NCBI GenBank assembly: GCA_002784365.1
Contig: PFKY01000026.1
Span: forward strand, 3,391 to 9,679
DNA: 6,289 bases
Origin: Candidatus Wolfebacteria bacterium CG_4_10_14_0_8_um_filter_39_64
GTDB taxonomy: Bacteria > Patescibacteriota > Minisyncoccia > UBA6257 > UBA9933
Direction: 5' to 3'
Numbering within the stretch: the stretch's first letter is position 1; each line of letters opens with the position of its first letter. A program made the position numbers and the translations under genes. Below, piece by piece: positions 5,324-6,289 of the stretch. The notes beneath the pieces were generated by a model, which saw only the letters and a program-made list of their open reading frames with translations, made no database searches and was not told the origin of the DNA.

Positions 5324-6079
5324 TTACTTTATTTCGTAAGTCACACTGACTTGTATCGTTACTTCCTGACTGCCGGGTTGAATCTGTGGTAAGGGCTGAA
5401 CCGCTTCTGCTCCACCCATACCTAATGCTCTCACATTCTGATAATAAGGAGTGGATTGATATTCATAAAAATTAATCACCCGACCGAGTTTCACGCCGTT
5501 TTTCTCTGCCATAGCTTTGGCTTTTTCTTTGACCTTATCAAAGGCCTGATTTCTGGCTTCGCTTAAATATTTCTCCGGCTCATCAATGTCAAAAGAAATT
5601 GAACTAATCTGATTGATGCCCAAGGCTGGCAAACCGCCTAAAACTTCTGCCACTTTATTTAAGTCGCGGACCTTAACTAAAACCGTTTGGGTTAGCGTAT
5701 AGCCGCTGATAAATGTCTTTTTGGTTTTTTCGTCGTATTCATAGCGAGGACTGAGATTATATTCCGTGGTTTTAATGTCTTTTTCTTCAATCCCCTGTGA
5801 TTTTGCAAAATCAATCGCCGCATTCATCTTCTTATTATTATTCTCAGCCAGAAGTTTGGAATTAGCACCCTCGGAAACAACCGAAAAAGAGAGTTTGGCG
5901 ATATCAGGCGAGACCGTCACCTTGCCTTCGGCCGAAACATTGATTGTTTTTGCCGGCATCAATGAATCGCCATACTTTTTTGCCGGCCCGAAGAAAAGAG
6001 AATAAATGATAACCAACATCAGAAATCCCAGAAAAATAATAATGGCTTGATTTTTTGATTTTGAAATATCGTTCTCCAT
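5324..6079 (-). CDS. SIMPL-domain (DUF541) exported protein
   Basis: A 251-residue protein with an N-terminal hydrophobic segment (about 11-30, QAIIIFLGFLMLVIIYSLFF) that looks like an uncleaved signal anchor, followed by a SIMPL domain from about residue 44 to the end. Family signatures are INVSAEGKVTVSPDIAKLSFSV, a helix with NNKKMNAAIDFAKSQGIEEKDIKT, the YNLSPRYEYDEKTKKTFISGYTLTQTVLVKVRDL stretch in which a conserved GY sits, and the last strand VTIQVSVTYEIK. Relatives such as BP26/OMP28 lie in the periplasm or outer envelope and have been linked to stress tolerance, but no biochemical activity is firmly known. The gene starts 8 bp after tpiA and ends 9 bp before the hydrolase, whose product is anchored in the same way, so the two may act together at the cell surface. 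No Shine-Dalgarno is visible upstream. Confidence 0.92.
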   Translation of the reverse strand: MENDISKSKNQAIIIFLGFLMLVIIYSLFFGPAKKYGDSLMPAKTINVSAEGKVTVSPDIAKLSFSVVSEGANSKLLAENNNKKMNAAIDFAKSQGIEEKDIKTTEYNLSPRYEYDEKTKKTFISGYTLTQTVLVKVRDLNKVAEVLGGLPALGINQISSISFDIDEPEKYLSEARNQAFDKVKEKAKAMAEKNGVKLGRVINFYEYQSTPYYQNVRALGMGGAEAVQPLPQIQPGSQEVTIQVSVTYEIK

Positions 6080-6087
6080 ACTTTTAA

Positions 6088-6289
6088 TTATTTTATTATT
6101 TTAATTATTTTTTTCACCTCTTTTATTTTTAAGCTCGCGCCGCCGACCAGGGCGCCGTCAATTTCGGAATATTTTACAAAATTTTTAATGTTTTTACTAT
6201 CAACAGAGCCGCCATATAAAACCTTGACACTTGACACTTGACACTTGACACTTAAAAATTTTTTTATGAATTTTATCATTTTCAAAGCG
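6088..6289 (-). CDS. tpiA: Triosephosphate isomerase, C-terminal part (5' end beyond window)
   Basis: The last 66 or so codons of a TIM-barrel triosephosphate isomerase, which interconverts dihydroxyacetone phosphate and glyceraldehyde 3-phosphate in glycolysis. Diagnostic elements are [15 protein letters not shown], with the phosphate-binding GGSV, and [12 protein letters not shown], the second phosphate-gripping loop. The frame is open to the window edge ([12 protein letters not shown]), so a TTG near 6285 is not a true start. The segment joining the preceding helix to strand 7, normally something like YGxxVAxKV, is replaced by [10 protein letters not shown] encoded by a tandem 7-bp repeat. 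The C-terminus ([10 protein letters not shown]) is Lys/Ile-rich because of AT-rich codons. The SIMPL gene follows 8 bp after the stop. Confidence 0.93.
   Translation of the reverse strand, partial: ALKMIKFIKKFLSVKCQVSSVKVLYGGSVDSKNIKNFVKYSEIDGALVGGASLKIKEVKKIIKIIK
6223..6253. repeat. Heptamer tandem array inside tpiA
   Basis: Four perfect copies of CTTGACA plus CTT on the plus strand (TGTCAAG on the coding strand). It encodes [10 protein letters not shown] in the loop before strand 7 of the barrel. It is the longest of the three 7-bp arrays in the window and shows no unit-to-unit divergence, suggesting recent expansion. Confidence 0.95.

Noticed and set aside
6223..6253. TTGACA -35 boxes formed by the tpiA repeat on the plus strand
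   Set aside because: The hexamer comes from the repeat unit, lies antisense inside tpiA, and no plus-strand gene follows.

Overview
The window looks like a piece of a Candidate Phyla Radiation (Patescibacteria, Parcubacteria-like) chromosome. Evidence is indirect: AT-rich DNA, very tight gene packing, almost no Shine-Dalgarno sequences, a SecA with a long insertion in its first nucleotide-binding domain of a kind I associate with Parcubacteria, and a hydrolase with a His-Met-Met-Pro motif I have seen in such genomes. TGA is used as a stop (murB and the hydrolase), so the recoded Gracilibacteria/SR1 code is excluded. No rRNA or other marker is present, so the assignment is an inference.

All recognisable genes are on the minus strand. 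Reading in the direction of transcription (right to left): the C-terminal end of triosephosphate isomerase (6289-6088), a membrane-anchored SIMPL-domain protein (6079-5324), a membrane-anchored alpha/beta hydrolase (5314-4535), a GtrA-family membrane protein (4538-4107) and MurB (4048-3089). Gaps are 8 bp, 9 bp, a 4-bp ATGA overlap and 58 bp, so this is probably one operon. Its products include an exported SIMPL protein and hydrolase, a likely lipid-linked sugar translocase, and a peptidoglycan precursor enzyme; their joint role at the envelope is an inference. After a 490-bp gap come hpf/raiA (2598-2266) and secA (2248 to beyond base 1), 17 bp apart.

The 490-bp gap (2599-3088) is the most unusual part. 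From 2599 to 2880 it is almost completely filled with four different inverted repeats placed end to end. One of them overlaps a good promoter for hpf, one abuts the hpf start codon, and one is a textbook intrinsic terminator on the minus strand. Between murB and that terminator lies a possible short independent transcript (promoter 3077-3050, terminator 2880-2828) with mutually exclusive hairpins and a lysine-rich mini-ORF.

The second theme is small repeats placed inside or between genes. Three unrelated genes (secA, the hydrolase, tpiA) each carry a tandem array of 7-bp units in a loop, without loss of frame. murB carries a 39-bp near-perfect palindrome that encodes about 12 apparently extra residues. 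Two gene junctions (gtrA-murB and hpf-secA) are occupied by different tandem repeats of about 10 bp. SecA also appears to lack its helical wing domain although its reading frame is intact.
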